NCBI RefSeq assembly: GCF_050436995.1
Contig: NC_134774.1
Coordinates: forward strand, 1,796,501 to 1,860,500
Reading direction: 5' to 3'
DNA from: Anticarsia gemmatalis
Lineage: Eukaryota; Arthropoda; Insecta; Lepidoptera; Erebidae
DNA length: 64,000 bases
Shown: in pieces, positions 11,489-22,165 of the stretch
How the letters are laid out: the number at the start of each line of letters is the position of its first letter
How positions within the stretch are numbered: position 1 is the first letter of the stretch
The notes under the pieces: model-generated
Seen by the model: only the letters and a program-made list of their open reading frames with translations
Told to the model about the DNA's origin: nothing
The model's database searches: none
Translations under genes and position numbers: made by a program

Positions 11489-11608
11489 AACTTAGTAGAG
11501 AGTGTTGTATGCAAGGTTCGCGGCTGGAGGTATACAACATACAGAATGTATAACATCAGTGACACGTCTTATACAGCTAACGGTGACCTGTTTGATACAG
11601 ATACTTTT
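11489..11608. repeat. Dispersed repeat family M, copy 1
   Basis: The block GTTGTATGCAAGGTTCGCGG ... GGTGACCTGTTTGATACAGA recurs at 33308-33422 and in part, reversed, at 57475-57527. About 115 bp are shared; class unknown. Confidence 0.6.
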
Positions 11609-13431
11609 TCAGGAACTATTAAAGTATAATCTAGGCAAACTAAGTCGGTATGTTAGAGCTCTCTTCTGAGTTGTATTATAGATAGCTTACAGCTTTTCTA
11701 ACTTCTTAGTTATTTTAGCATAGGTAGAGCAACGAGAAGGCGAGGGTGCACTGAATCTTTTTAAGTTTTAAATATGAAGGTTTCGTATATCTATTCAATT
11801 AAAGTGAATCACCGAAATGCATGAACGCGTAACATATTTGAACAACCAAACCAAATTAGATAGTTAATTTCATAATATCTTAGTAACTGTCTGTCTTATA
11901 CATTAAACATGCAACGCGAGAGTTTAAAAGTTATGATCTTAGTAACTGTCGGGACAAGGTTTGTATGGAATCATTGGTATAAAAATTTCCACAGGAATGG
12001 AATCAATGGAATAAAATTGTACTATACTCAGATAAAGTCGGGCTATCCCCTAGTATAAAGCTACATTTTCTTACAATTAATTTCATTAAATTTTTTACAA
12101 AGTTAACTTTTTTATAATGTAACGTAGAAAAAAAAGATCAATAATTCAAACATGGCCGACACACTTTTTAAATGACTTTCCCGCCGAAAGTTTCGTTCAA
12201 TAATAAAATATGTAAAATCATCACGGTCATATCGTAAATCAATTCAGCAGATCCGCAATGCAGGGATTTCGGAGGCCTTCGGATCTCGGCACACCTTATT
12301 GTTGAAATATTTATAAAGACCATGGGTTTCCACGGTTAATGTGCAAAATGGCGATATGCCAAACGCGGTTTTCGAACGAAAAAAATTTGCGGGAAAAAAA
12401 TGTGCATTTTGTTATGGATTAAATTTTAATGGCCTTTTTTAGTTTAAATGTTATGTTGTACGAGTCTAGTATATATAGAAAATGAAAGAAGAATGTTAAA
12501 ATGACACTGTACAATACTGAAAGAATGTGACGATGCTGGAGTGGTTCCAGGTTCTATTCCCGTGTTGATAATTGTATTTTTTGTAATAATGCTTTTCGGT
12601 TAGAAAATTCCAAATAAGATTGATACAGAAAACAGTTTGTGTAAATAAATGGCCCATATAACATATTTGGTTGTCGATAGTAGATATTTTTTCTTATGAA
12701 AGTATTTTTACGTACCTAAACCTAATTTTTACTAAGAATTAATTACTTATTATAAAAGTAAAGAAGTGTTTGTAAGTAATTTTTCTTCCAAATATGACAG
12801 AAATTACTATGAAAGTAAAACGTGTAAGTAAGTATTCCCATTTTCCAAATATGGAAGGAAAAATAGTCCTGGAAAATCGCATCTAAGGTCATATTTTCCT
12901 TTAGACTCGCGTCTATAATCTTAACATAACCTAAAAAAAATTCCCGCCAAAATTTACGTCAAAACTATAACTCAGTATAAAGAGAACACGATTGTCTCTG
13001 GTTTACACGAGCACAGAGTATAGTCCGCATTATGTCGACTGCATGCGCCAATTCAGTGACCCGTTTTCGAACGTACTGCAGTTTAGTAGGCGAAGGTATA
13101 AGGGCTTACGGCCAAAATTTAAGCAGGATGCTCTACTTTAGTTGAGTAGGTTTTTTTTTTGATTTTGAGTTATGGTGTGAAAGATGCTCTAGTTAATGTA
13201 TGAATAAGATACTTTAATTTGTTTTTTATTATTATACAGATTACTTGAGTAGTAGTGCATTTCTCTATTTAGTATTATGTTATGGTTTCTGATTGAAGAA
13301 AGAATTGACAGTTTTTTATTTTATTAAGATATCGATAAAGTGGCGTAGCGTCATACTAACTGCTAAACCACTATATTAGCGCGTTCGATTCCTGGATGAC
13401 ACAAATAAAGTTTTTATGCTGTACTAGCTGA
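11609..13431. other. No gene recognised; AT-rich sequence with one SINE fragment
   Basis: A SINE fragment at about 11940-12050 (GTCGGGACAAGGTTTGTATG) is the only repeat recognised. No exon with paired splice sites was found. Confidence 0.4.
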
Positions 13432-13660
13432 TTCCCGCAACTTCACTTGCGTCACCGAAGAGAGAATGGGTCATAATTTTCCCCGTTTTTGTAACATTTT
13501 TCTTTGCTACTCCGCTCCTAATGGTCGTAGCGTGATGTTATATAGCCTGCCTCGATAAATGGGCTATCTAACACTGAAAAATTTTTTCAAATCGATTCCT
13601 GAGATTAGCGCGTTCAAACAAACAAACTGTTCAGCTTTATAATATTAGTAGAGTATAGAT
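13432..13660 (-). mobile_element. Non-autonomous Helitron (reverse)
   Basis: Reverse-orientation member of the family at 4289: ACTAGCTGATTCCCGCAACT at the left, TTATAATATTAGTAGAGTAT at the right. The 5' terminus (right end) is slightly diverged. Confidence 0.65.
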
Positions 13661-14156
13661 AAGCTGTTTGTATCCTCTTAGATTCAAGCCTTCTTCAATT
13701 CGGGAGAAGATCCTTGCTCAGAAGTAGGACAGTAATAGATTTAGAGAAATCGTATGAATGATACAGTTTCTTATGTTCAGGAATCGAGTTTGTGCACTAA
13801 GACTTATGACAAATTTCTGAAAAAAATAATATGACAGGTGCTCTTACTATCTTATGAAATAAAGCATTTTATCAAACTATTTTCCTATTACTCTACTATT
13901 AATATCACGGGGCTTCACCGGTATCGTTTATTAAAGTCAATTTCATAATCTAGGCACATACATTTAACCCTGAAGCCTAGAAAAATCTAGGCCAAAACTA
14001 TACCTACTAAGTAATCTATACTTCTATAGGTACTATCGAATGTTAAAAATGCGTTAGTTTTGGAGGTTTTTACTCGACAACACTTAAATTACTGAACGAA
14101 TTTTCATAAAATTTAACAGTATTGTAGCTTATATACCATAATAACACATAGATACC

Positions 14157-14303
14157 TTCTTATTCATAAAAATATATGAAGTTATGAAAGGCTTATAAAG
14201 AGCTTTGTTTCTTTCACTCCTTAGCGAAATGAAAAAGAGAAAAGATATTATAATTAGTAGTTCAACTAAAATAGGTTGATAGTGTGTTTATGAATAAGAG
14301 GGA
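14157..14303 (+). mobile_element. MITE family J, copy 3
   Basis: Bounded by TTATTCATAAAAATATATGA and GTTTATGAATAAGAGG. It is almost collinear with 7018-7160. Confidence 0.7.
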
Positions 14304-14638
14304 TAGGTTATAGAAATACTAGCTTTTGCCCACAGTTTTGTCCGTGTACAATGTGTACATAACATAAGCCATATAACTAAAGTTAACGGTGATATAATAT
14401 AAGTAATGTTAGTACTATCCACGCGAGCAGAGTCACGTGCAAAAGGCTTCCTATTATTGAATTTCTTCTAGCAACTACAGTTTACAAAATTGCTCCTGAA
14501 AGCAATGCCTACATTTGTCTTAATAATCCATAGAAGTACAAGTTTAAAAATCATCAACATTTCAGCATTTTAACATATGGTATGTCGAATTCATAAAGAA
14601 AACTAATATAGGTCCTTTTAATCAATATAAATGTTTTT

Positions 14639-14822
14639 ATTTACGCAACAACTAGATGGGAAACTGTAGTGCAAAAAGATAATGAGTGAGTGTGAGGTTT
14701 CCGAAGACGATGTCCAGGACAGAGCGAAGTGGAGGAGAAAGATCAGGAAGGCTGACCCCACTATCATATGGGATTCATAGCATGGAAGAGAGAGAGAGAA
14801 AGAGAGAGATTTACGCAACAAC
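14639..14822 (+). mobile_element. 5'-truncated LINE 3' end with 14-bp target-site duplication
   Basis: The 14-mer ATTTACGCAACAAC occurs at 14639-14652 and again at 14809-14822. The 156 bp between them read in one plus-strand frame like the C-terminal tail of a lepidopteran LINE polyprotein (EDVQDRAKWRRKIRKADPT) followed by a stop and a GA-rich 3' tail ending at the second repeat. A target-site duplication plus severe 5' truncation fits target-primed reverse transcription. The LINE clade is not certain (RTE-like by resemblance). Confidence 0.7.
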
Positions 14823-15139
14823 ATGACCTAAAAACAATATTCTAGCGTCCCATCACGCTGACATACTTTCCTTAACTCTTTACAAAACTTAAAACCTATT
14901 TAACTAAAACTAGGACGATATAAGCCTGAAAACCTTCAAAACTTCTACCTTATGTAATACGCTATAATAGGCATGTATATAACAGTGCAGCATTTCTATA
15001 GATGGGCGTTACAGATACATAAATGTATATAACTGCTGAAGTAAGTCACTATGTCAATGTGAAATGTACATTATATATATAGTTAAATTGTTATATAGCT
15101 GACCTATGCGGCAAAGTGTAAACAATGGTGGCTGTTTAA

Positions 15140-15481
15140 GTAGTACAAGGGTATTTGCATAGATGGCGCTGATTGTATTAGTTTGTTGGGCTGTTAATAG
15201 ATGGCGTTAGTAAAGCGTGTAAGTTTCATTTGTTTGATTATTGTATTGTTTTATGAAAGAAATACATAGTTGTTTTTTTATTGAAATTGCTGCTCTTGTT
15301 ATATTTTTTATATCTTTTTTGATATGTAAAGTTGAAATTGGTTTCACATCCGTTCAGAAACCAAACCAATTTCTTTTTCGAACTGAACAAGTAATGTCAA
15401 ATTGACTTTATCAAACGTCAACTTTATCAAAACAATGCCGATTTGTTTACCGCTACAAAATTACTGAAAAATCTGTAAATA
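15140..15481 (+). promoter_or_regulatory. WDR83 upstream region with two AGATGGCG motifs
   Basis: Two AGATGGCG motifs lie at 15161-15168 and 15199-15206, about 300 bp upstream of the WDR83 start codon. AGATGGCG matches the core of the YY1/Pho recognition sequence, as known from that family. Whether these two sites act here is inference. Confidence 0.35.
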
Positions 15482-16381
15482 ATGGCTGAATTATCCGCAA
15501 TAGCGACATTACAATGCAAGCAGCAAGTTGTACGCGCCGTGCGGTTCAACGTCGACGGTGCCTACTGCCTAACATGCGGCGCAGACAAGAAAATAAAACT
15601 TTGGAACCCTCAGCGACAACTTCTGTTAAAAACCTATGGAGGGCACGCGAACGAAGTCTTAGACGCCGCAGGATCGTGTGATAGCAGCCATATTATATCT
15701 GCAAGCGCTGATAGGTCTGTAATTCTATGGGACGTGACTACAGGACAACCGTTAAGACGTTACCGTGGCCACGCTAGTTCAGTAACTTGCATAAAATTCA
15801 ACGAAGAATCAACAATGGCGGTATCAGGGTCTATAGACAATACTGTTGCTTTTTGGGACGTGATCAGTCGTAGACAAGAACCTGTGCAAGTTTTAAAAGA
15901 AGCAAAAGACACTATTACTTCGATCCAAGTGACTGACCATGAAGTGTTAACTACTTCTGTAGATTGTCATGTTAGACTCTATGATATAAGAGTAGGAAAA
16001 ATGATTTCAGATTATATAGGCCATATTGTTACCTATGGGTGTTTAACTAGAGATGGACAATGTTATATCCTTAGCTGTGCCGATAGCACTATAAAATTAT
16101 TTGACAAAGACTCCGGTGAAATCCTAAACACTTTTTCTGGGCATGAGAGCAAAGATTATTTGTTGGAAAATGCTGTGAATGAAAAAGATAGTCATATTAT
16201 CTCTGGTTCAGCTTCTGGAGAGATATGTTATTATGATTTAATTAGTTCTACTTGTGTTAAAAAGTTAGTTCATAGTAAAAATAAACCTGTTGTGTCTATT
16301 ACTCATCATCCAACTGATAATAGCTTTATTTCTGCTTGTGAAGATGAAATTAAATTGTGGGGAGTAGCCATGGAAGAGTGA
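15482..16381 (+). CDS. WDR83: WD repeat-containing protein 83 (MORG1) homologue
   Basis: A single-exon reading frame of 299 aa, close to the usual 310-320 aa of the family. The N-terminal block VRAVRFNVDGAYCLTCGADK followed by KIKLWNP is the hallmark start of WDR83/MORG1. WD-type repeats follow along the whole protein (GGHANEVLD...VILWDV, RGHASSVTCI...VAFWDV, ...VRLYDIR, ...IKLFDK, SGHESKDY...ICYYDL and a final IKLWG), making a seven-blade propeller with nothing else. The family scaffolds the ERK/MAPK cascade, binds prolyl-hydroxylase PHD3 and is found in spliceosomal C complexes. No intron interrupts the frame. An AATAAA at 16421-16426 lies 40 bp after the stop. The next gene starts about 700 bp downstream on the same strand. 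Assignment is by recognised sequence; subcellular role is from family knowledge. Confidence 0.93.
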   Translation: MAELSAIATLQCKQQVVRAVRFNVDGAYCLTCGADKKIKLWNPQRQLLLKTYGGHANEVLDAAGSCDSSHIISASADRSVILWDVTTGQPLRRYRGHASSVTCIKFNEESTMAVSGSIDNTVAFWDVISRRQEPVQVLKEAKDTITSIQVTDHEVLTTSVDCHVRLYDIRVGKMISDYIGHIVTYGCLTRDGQCYILSCADSTIKLFDKDSGEILNTFSGHESKDYLLENAVNEKDSHIISGSASGEICYYDLISSTCVKKLVHSKNKPVVSITHHPTDNSFISACEDEIKLWGVAMEE

Positions 16382-16420
16382 ATTTGTTAGTTTTAAGCTT
16401 ATTTTTAGTCAATTGTTGTA

Positions 16421-16426
16421 AATAAA
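16421..16426 (+). terminator. Polyadenylation signal of WDR83
   Basis: AATAAA, overlapping a second AATAAA, 40 bp beyond the stop codon of the WD-repeat gene. Confidence 0.6.
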
Positions 16427-17106
16427 TAAATAATTAGATTAAAATTGTATGAAAATTATTTTATTAATTGGACCCCTTATGAATTGAAGGAAGAACATTT
16501 TTGACGATTCTTAAAAATTATAAATAGTGATAGAGTGTTCGCTACAAAATGTGATAATAATGATATTTATTGAGTTCAACAAGCCACAGTGTTTCGAAAA
16601 CTTCTATCGCCAATAGTAGCCGTATGGGCGTTACCCACATTTTTCTATTCACGCATTTTTTTACAAATTCTCATTTGACCTAAAAAAACGACTACGTGTA
16701 AGCTTATTTCAAATTCAATACGTAGCACTTTTTTATTTTTCTAATCTTGCCTGGCAAAGTGGTATTTATCGAAAAGAGGTCAGTGACATGAATTTCTAAA
16801 CGAAACGAAATTTGAAACGTAAATTTTAAAATGTCAAATGCGCGTCATTTTTTCTACACTGCAGCGACTCCACCCTGCCCATTGTTGACATATGGTTCTT
16901 CGCTATCTCTTTCTTACACACTGAAAATCGGATTCACTGGAACAGTCAAACACATACAAAATGTCAAACAATGAAAACATGACGACTTTCGAGTCTGGAA
17001 CGCGAGTTAATTGAAATCCGCTTTCTTGTGTGTAAAGCCAAGCCCGATATTGAATATTTCGTAAATTCTATATTTAAGACTTGTGAAACCAAATGAAAAC
17101 ATTAAA

Positions 17107-19821
17107 ATGGGAGCCAAAGCGCCCGAAAAGTTGAAAATGCGTCGTCCACCGTTGAATTGTGATATTTGTGGTCGAAAATTCTTAAACCAAACAGCTTTGA
17201 CAAATCATCGCAAATTTTTGCATAAAACTCATCCAGCAGTGATGGCAGTGGCTCAAAAAAAGTTATCGAAGCCGCAAGGGGAAGATAAGCCTAAGAGAGC
17301 AGCTAAAAGTGTTGTTTCAAAGCCTTCAATCGCTAAGAAAGTGGTACCGGTTAGTGCGCCGAAAGAAGAAGTTAAACCTGTGACAAAAGTGGTTAAAACT
17401 GTCTCAAAAGTGGATAAAAATGTTCCGAATGAGAGTAAAGAGTCTGGGATCAGACAACCGCAGTTCAAATGTCCGAAATGTGACCGAATTTTCTCTGTAT
17501 ACTTCTCAGCATTCAGACATATTCAAAAACATCACTGTGTCGATGCAAACGATCAGCCTGTGTGAGTAAATACTTATTTTTATCGACCTTTTTATTATAT
17601 ATCATGAAAATATTGTATTTATCATTCTTTGAATACATTAAATTAGTTATCTTTGAAAGATAAACATAAATATTATCATGCTGATTGTATGGAGTTTAAA
17701 ACTACATAAAAGTACTATTTTGGTATGGTATAACCTTAGAAAAGAGTATTTAGCCCAAGACTCAAGACAAACTGTTTATAAAACTTAAAGATTATCTTCA
17801 TGATTTTGATATTTTAAGCAGTTAGATGTGGATAAATTATTTTTTCTATTTATTACTAAATATTTGTAATAACATGAATAAAATATGAGGCAAAGGAAAT
17901 TCACAGGTTTTATAACAAGTTATCTTTTTAATCTCTGCCTGTTTTATAGGCATATTGTTGTAGTAAATAATTTGAGAGCATATATCCAGGATATTTTTCA
18001 AGAAGAGTCTGACAAAGTCTCACATTATTATGAAAACTTTTCAGGTGTTTTTTTTATTAATAAGATAAATTTTTGCTTTTCTTAGTTACTCAACCTGCCT
18101 AGCTAATCAACTGCCTTTAAACCACCATTAATTATCAAAAAATTATTTTAAATCTATTTTGAACTTAAGTCTAACACAAATAAAACAAATTAACCTCAGA
18201 AAAGACTACTTCAAGAAAAATAACGACCTAATTTTAATCATAACCCAACATTTTTCATTTTCCAGGGCACAAAATTCTCCAGACCTAATAAAGCCGCTCC
18301 CCACTGAACAATGCGTGCTCTGCAACAACTGGATATCGTCATCCGAAGTCCACACATGCAAGTCCATCTCGGAGTTAACGAGAGACAGTTATATGTGCCT
18401 CGGTTGTCAGCAAACGTTTAACAGTCTGACGCTGTTTGAACATCATGTTAAAGGATTGCATGCGGATGGAATTGAGTGCTTTTATTTTCCTAATTATGCA
18501 GGTATGTTTGTTTTAAGTAACTGTTAAATAGTTAAAATCTAGTATTGTTCTGAAAAATCTATACTTATCTATACTAATATTATAAAGCTGAAGAGTTTGT
18601 TTGTTTGTTTGTTTGAACGCACTAATCACAGGAACTACTAGTCCGATTTGAAAAATTATTTCAGTGTTAGATAGCCCATTTATCGAGGAAGGCTATATAT
18701 CATCACGCTACGACCAAAAGGAGCAGAGTACCAGTAAAAAATGTTACAAAAACCGGGAAAACTTTGACCCTTTCTCTCTTATGTGACGCAAGCGAAGTTG
18801 CGCGAGTCAGCTAGTATTCATATAAATTAATAAATAATACCGTTTATATAAAAAAAGTTAACAAAAACCATTCTCTTTAATTACAGAATACACAAACTGG
18901 AAAGAGGACCTGCAATTGGCTGCAAACACCCAATTCCTAATGCTACAATCGTCACAAAAGGCTAAAACGACATACCACTGTTCTCACCAACCTTCATTAG
19001 ACACTGAAAAAACACTACTATGTCCTTCCTCTTTCACTATCACCGAGTTTAATAAAGGATACCAAGTTTTCTACTATAAAGAACATTTTGGCCACACATT
19101 CACCGATATATCTAAGGAAAAATATGAAAAATACTCCATATTTCACCTCTTGAAAGACGAAGAGAGACCTAAGAATGAGGAGTTTGAAGCGTTGTTTATA
19201 CAATTCAAAGATGTTATGAATAATATTTTGGATAATGCTGCAAAAGGTGATGTTTCTATGCTGAATAATTTACTAGGGAAAGCGTTAGATATGACGGCGG
19301 TGTTAAATAACACTGTAGACAGTAATTCTACTGTAGAGAGAGTAAATAAAAGTATGACGGACGACCAAATCAGTGAAGTCTTGTTCGGGGAGAAAACGTA
19401 CACAAGGAAAAAGACAGATGTAAAACGGGCAGTTAAGAAAGTCAAACCAATGTATTCTGAAGATGTGAAACTAGAGGATGATGAAATTTCAAATAAATCG
19501 TTCAAATCTATAGAAAAGTCTGATAAAATCACTCCAGTTGTTACGTTGACTTCTCCGAGCTTCAATGACACTTATAAAGACTTTGTAGACCAGACTATCA
19601 AGTCTACACAAACTGATTCTCCGAGTTCACCAAAAAGGAATTCTTATAAACGAAAATCTATCATGAAAACTAAAATAGGGCAGTTTAAAACTAAACCGAG
19701 TTTGTCACCGAAAGAAAAAGATGTACCGATGAAGACTTTAATGTTTAATATTAAACCTGATGTAGAATATGAAGTGAAAGAACAAGAGAATGATTGTAAC
19801 ATTTTAATTTTAAAAATATAG
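17107..19821 (+). CDS. C2H2 zinc-finger protein, spliced, 541 aa model
   Basis: Best exon chain: 17107-17561, 18266-18501, 18887-19821; the phases match (2, then 1) and give 541 codons plus stop. The start is the ATG at 17107 (MGAKAPEKLKMRRPPLNCD); the frame is open a little further upstream but has no ATG there. Exon 1 encodes two C2H2 fingers (CDIC-x12-H-x4-H near residue 18 and CPKC-x12-H-x3-H near residue 130) joined by a lysine/valine-rich linker. Exon 2 of this model has a Cys pair CVLC and a third finger (CLGC-x12-H-x4-H). The last exon starts with a Cys/His-rich stretch (YHCSHQPS ... CPSSF ... HFGHTF), weakly reminiscent of the zinc domains of CARF-like and other transposon-derived factors. 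It continues as a charged, low-complexity tail. It is presumably a nuclear DNA-binding protein; the family was not recognised. A Helitron (18568-18815) sits in the last intron. Confidence 0.75.
17950..18044 (+). CDS. Possible extra or alternative exon of the zinc-finger gene
   Basis: After a reasonable acceptor (TTTTATAG at 17949) the frame set by exon 1 stays open for about 31 codons (HIVVVNNLRAYIQDIFQEES...), which look protein-like. The only donors at its end (CAG|GTGTTT at 18045, or two bases later) leave the wrong phase for joining to 18266. Skipping this segment keeps the frame. It could be an alternative terminal exon, since the frame runs on to a stop at 18083-18085, or simply intron. 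Confidence 0.25.
18568..18815 (+). mobile_element. Non-autonomous Helitron in the zinc-finger gene intron
   Basis: Starts TCTATACTAATATTATAAAG and ends GCGAGTCAGCTAGT. Contains a (TTTG)n run and the CCCATTTATCGAGGAAGGCT block. It lies entirely within the last intron. Confidence 0.75.
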
Positions 19822-19825
19822 TTTT

Positions 19826-19831
19826 AATAAA
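19826..19831 (+). terminator. Polyadenylation signal of the zinc-finger gene
   Basis: AATAAA five bases beyond the TAG stop at 19819-19821. Confidence 0.5.
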
Positions 19832-19898
19832 TGTCGGTATGGAGGATCGATTTTTGCAAAAGATTTTTCTTTTTGTTACTCTTTGTACAGTTGACTTA

Positions 19899-20734
19899 GG
19901 GCGTTCCCACTATGTCGTAACGATTAATTTATCGTTGGACGACTGTCGTCTCTAGCTGTTTCCATTATAACGATTGTTTCGTCAAAAAAAAAAATCGTTT
20001 AGTGACTGTCGTATCTAGCCGTCCCCACTGTCACGATAATCTGTCGTCACTGCAAAAAATGTAGACGACAGTAAGTCGTGTCGTTCTATATGTGAACACC
20101 TCCATTTAAACATATAAGCCACTTAAAGCTTTCTGCCCATTATCCCGTAGCATACCATGACCGTGCTAGGAACGTATCCGGCACGGAAAGCAATCCGATA
20201 CGCTCTATTTTGCCCACTGGAGCGGGCCGACAGCGTTCTGAACCCGTTTACGACCCGTATGTAACCCGTATTTACTCAGTATGATGCCCGTATGTAACAC
20301 GGCAGGCATCCTTTCAATACACTCGTAAGCATCGGTTCATTCTCGTACAAATATCAGTGTTGCGTAGACGCGTCTAAGTGGTGAAACAATGCTACAACGC
20401 ATTTAAAACGGGTTTGCAACGGTCATACTCCCCGCTTAGTCACCGTTTAGCCGCCTGCGCGCAGCGGTCTGGCAACGTCGCGTGCCATGCACGTAGCGTG
20501 TCCGCACCGGCAAAATATTCCCTCCGACGAATAGTTGGCGGCCCGTGCATGGCACGCTACGGTGTCGGCCGGTGACGGAACGGTCTAGTGGGCATAGTCT
20601 CATACTTCTCAATACAAAGAATAGTTTTTTTGTCTGAAACGGTCCTAGTACGGTCATGGTATGCTACGGGATAGTGGGCAGACACCTTAAAACTATACGA
20701 TTATCTGTCATCACGACATAGTGGGAACGCGCCG
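19899..20734. mobile_element. MITE with GGGCGTTCCCACTATGTCGT termini, TTA flanks
   Basis: Left end GGGCGTTCCCACTATGTCGT (19899) and right end ACGACATAGTGGGAACGCGC (20713-20732) are inverted repeats differing by a 2-base insertion. Both are flanked by TTA (19896-19898 and 20735-20737), the 3-bp target duplication typical of PIF/Harbinger elements. It has no transposase. Its middle is occupied by a second, nested element (20127-20686). Confidence 0.6.
20127..20686. mobile_element. Nested MITE with TTAA flanks
   Basis: Inverted termini TCTGCCCATTATCCCGTAGC (left) and GCTACGGGATAGTGGGCAGA (right) continue inward through CATACCATGACCGT and its complement. TTAA occurs just outside both ends (20123-20126, 20687-20690), as expected for piggyBac-type insertion. 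The interior is strikingly GC-rich and palindromic (GCCGTGCATGGCACGC type blocks around 20480-20560). Both open frames there (20378-20575 plus, 20436-20657 minus) are artefacts of the GC-rich, stop-poor sequence. Confidence 0.55.
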
Positions 20735-20801
20735 TTACTTTTTTGTTTTTGTGGTTCTCATGATATTAACTATTTTTCATGGAGATATAAGTTGACTCTA
20801 A

Positions 20802-20920
20802 TGCCCGGTTTCTGAGTACATTTAGCGGTAGTTTATCTATTCAATAGCGCTTTTTTGTATAAGCTTTATCGCTATTGAATAGATAAACTACCGTTAAATG
20901 TACCTCAGAAACCGGGGGTA
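20802..20920. mobile_element. Hairpin MITE family H, copy 4 (near perfect)
   Basis: One of the best-preserved copies: GCCCGGTTTCTGAGTACATT on the left and AATGTACCTCAGAAACCGGG on the right, with a loop around 20850 (TTTTTTGTATAAGCTTTA). Confidence 0.85.
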
Positions 20921-21004
20921 AGTCCTTCGTACACAAGGCTACGCAAGTCTTATATTCTCAACGATTTTAGTATTCAAGCCGACGACCGCTATACAATAGG
21001 TAGG

Positions 21005-21195
21005 TACTATTGGATACCTAGTTGTCTGGGTTAACGAAAAATGATTAAACTCGTACTCGTAAATGCTCAGACTATGTACATATATAGCTCTTTCGTAAAT
21101 AAAGTTGAAATTGTAATTATTACGGACTAAAACATTTTATTTTTGATACCAACAAAAATATGACATATTGATGTCTATGTCATAATATGTGGCGG
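21005..21195 (+). repeat. AT-rich dispersed repeat family K, copy 2
   Basis: Shares GGGTTAACGAAAAATGATTA and TAAAGTTGAAATTGTAATTA type blocks with 21895-22165 (same strand) and 6394-6655 (opposite strand). Confidence 0.5.
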
Positions 21196-21335
21196 TAGTC
21201 GCATAAAAGACTTAAATCGTTAAGTATCGACTTGTGTAGCGTTGTACGATAGACTTTAGTCTGAAATAATAAAGCTAGGTTTTGAAATTCTTGCCTTGAC
21301 AACCAAAACGAAAATTAATTTACAAAATATAGCTG

Positions 21336-21452
21336 ACCCCGGTTTCTGAGTACATTTAGCGGTAGTTTATCTATTCAATAGCGTTTAAACTCATATAAAA
21401 AACGCTATTGAATAGATTAACTACCGCTAAATGTACTCAGAAACCGGGGGTA
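21336..21452. mobile_element. Hairpin MITE family H, copy 5 (near perfect)
   Basis: GACCCCGGTTTCTGAGTACA on the left and TGTACTCAGAAACCGGGGGT on the right. Arms of about 50 nt pair almost without mismatch around the short loop TTTAAACTCATATAAAAA. Confidence 0.85.
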
Positions 21453-21592
21453 AACGATATAATTTTGAATACAGTTTCGAAATAGATTTAAGGTGACAAA
21501 ACACTTGGAGCTTACACGACGTTAGTAAGACAGCACGTAAATTAATAAATTGTATTTCTACAATTTGTAGACTTTGCACTACAGATATAGGT

Positions 21593-21796
21593 GCCGCCAA
21601 ACAACTTGAACAATTTCGCTACATCTTAGTGAACGATTTTTAGGTCAGTTTAGGTATAATAGTTCTGCGCAAAGGCGACGGCGTTTCAGCTTCGACTTCC
21701 CGACTGGTATAAAAGCCAACCAAGTGTCCTCTGCACTGGGTCTACATTCTGTTTACTTTCTAATACAGCAAATTATGTTCAAGTTGTTTGGCGACG
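21593..21796. mobile_element. MITE family G (GCCGCCAAACAACTTGAACA termini), copy 1
   Basis: Left end GCCGCCAAACAACTTGAACA, right end TGTTCAAGTTGTTTGGCGAC, forming a terminal inverted repeat of about 18 bp. A second copy lies at 41068-41265 in the same orientation. It is non-coding and GC-richer than its surroundings. Confidence 0.65.
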
Positions 21797-21894
21797 TCTA
21801 TACTCAGTTTAAAATGTTGATATTGCCGAAATGTGGTGCCCGTAATTAACCTTAAAACATCTGTGTAAATAAATTCAATGTCTCGATATACCTA

Positions 21895-22165
21895 CAGTGT
21901 AATTGGGTAGTTGACTGGATTAACGAAAAAATAAACTTGTACTCTTCAAAAGTTCATCCAAATTGCTCACGCTGTGTATTTTTTCGTAAATATTGTTGAA
22001 ATTGTAATTTTTGCAGACTGAAACATTTTATCGGGAATTCTTTTGAAACCAACGAATATAAGACACTGTGACGTCACTATATCGTATTCTATACTAATGT
22101 GTTTTTGACATTTCATAAAGAGTAGCTGATTTGACTGATAGTCAACTATCATATTCTACTTGTAT
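21895..22165 (+). repeat. AT-rich dispersed repeat family K, copy 3
   Basis: Contains GTAGTTGACTGGATTAACGA and AATTGTAATTTTTGCAGACT, matching 21005-21195 and the reverse of 6394-6655. Confidence 0.5.

Noticed and set aside
15482..16381. WDR83 as a processed retrocopy (because intronless)
   Set aside because: The frame is fully intact, there is no poly-A tract after the signal and no flanking duplication was seen; an intronless functional gene is the simpler reading, though not proven.
17253..19571. Minus-strand ORFs at 17253-17468, 19018-19203 and 19143-19571
   Set aside because: They are antisense shadows of exons of the zinc-finger gene.
20378..20657. Two opposite ORFs in a GC-rich patch
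   Set aside because: They sit inside a palindromic MITE; high GC content lowers stop frequency, and no protein similarity or splice context is seen.
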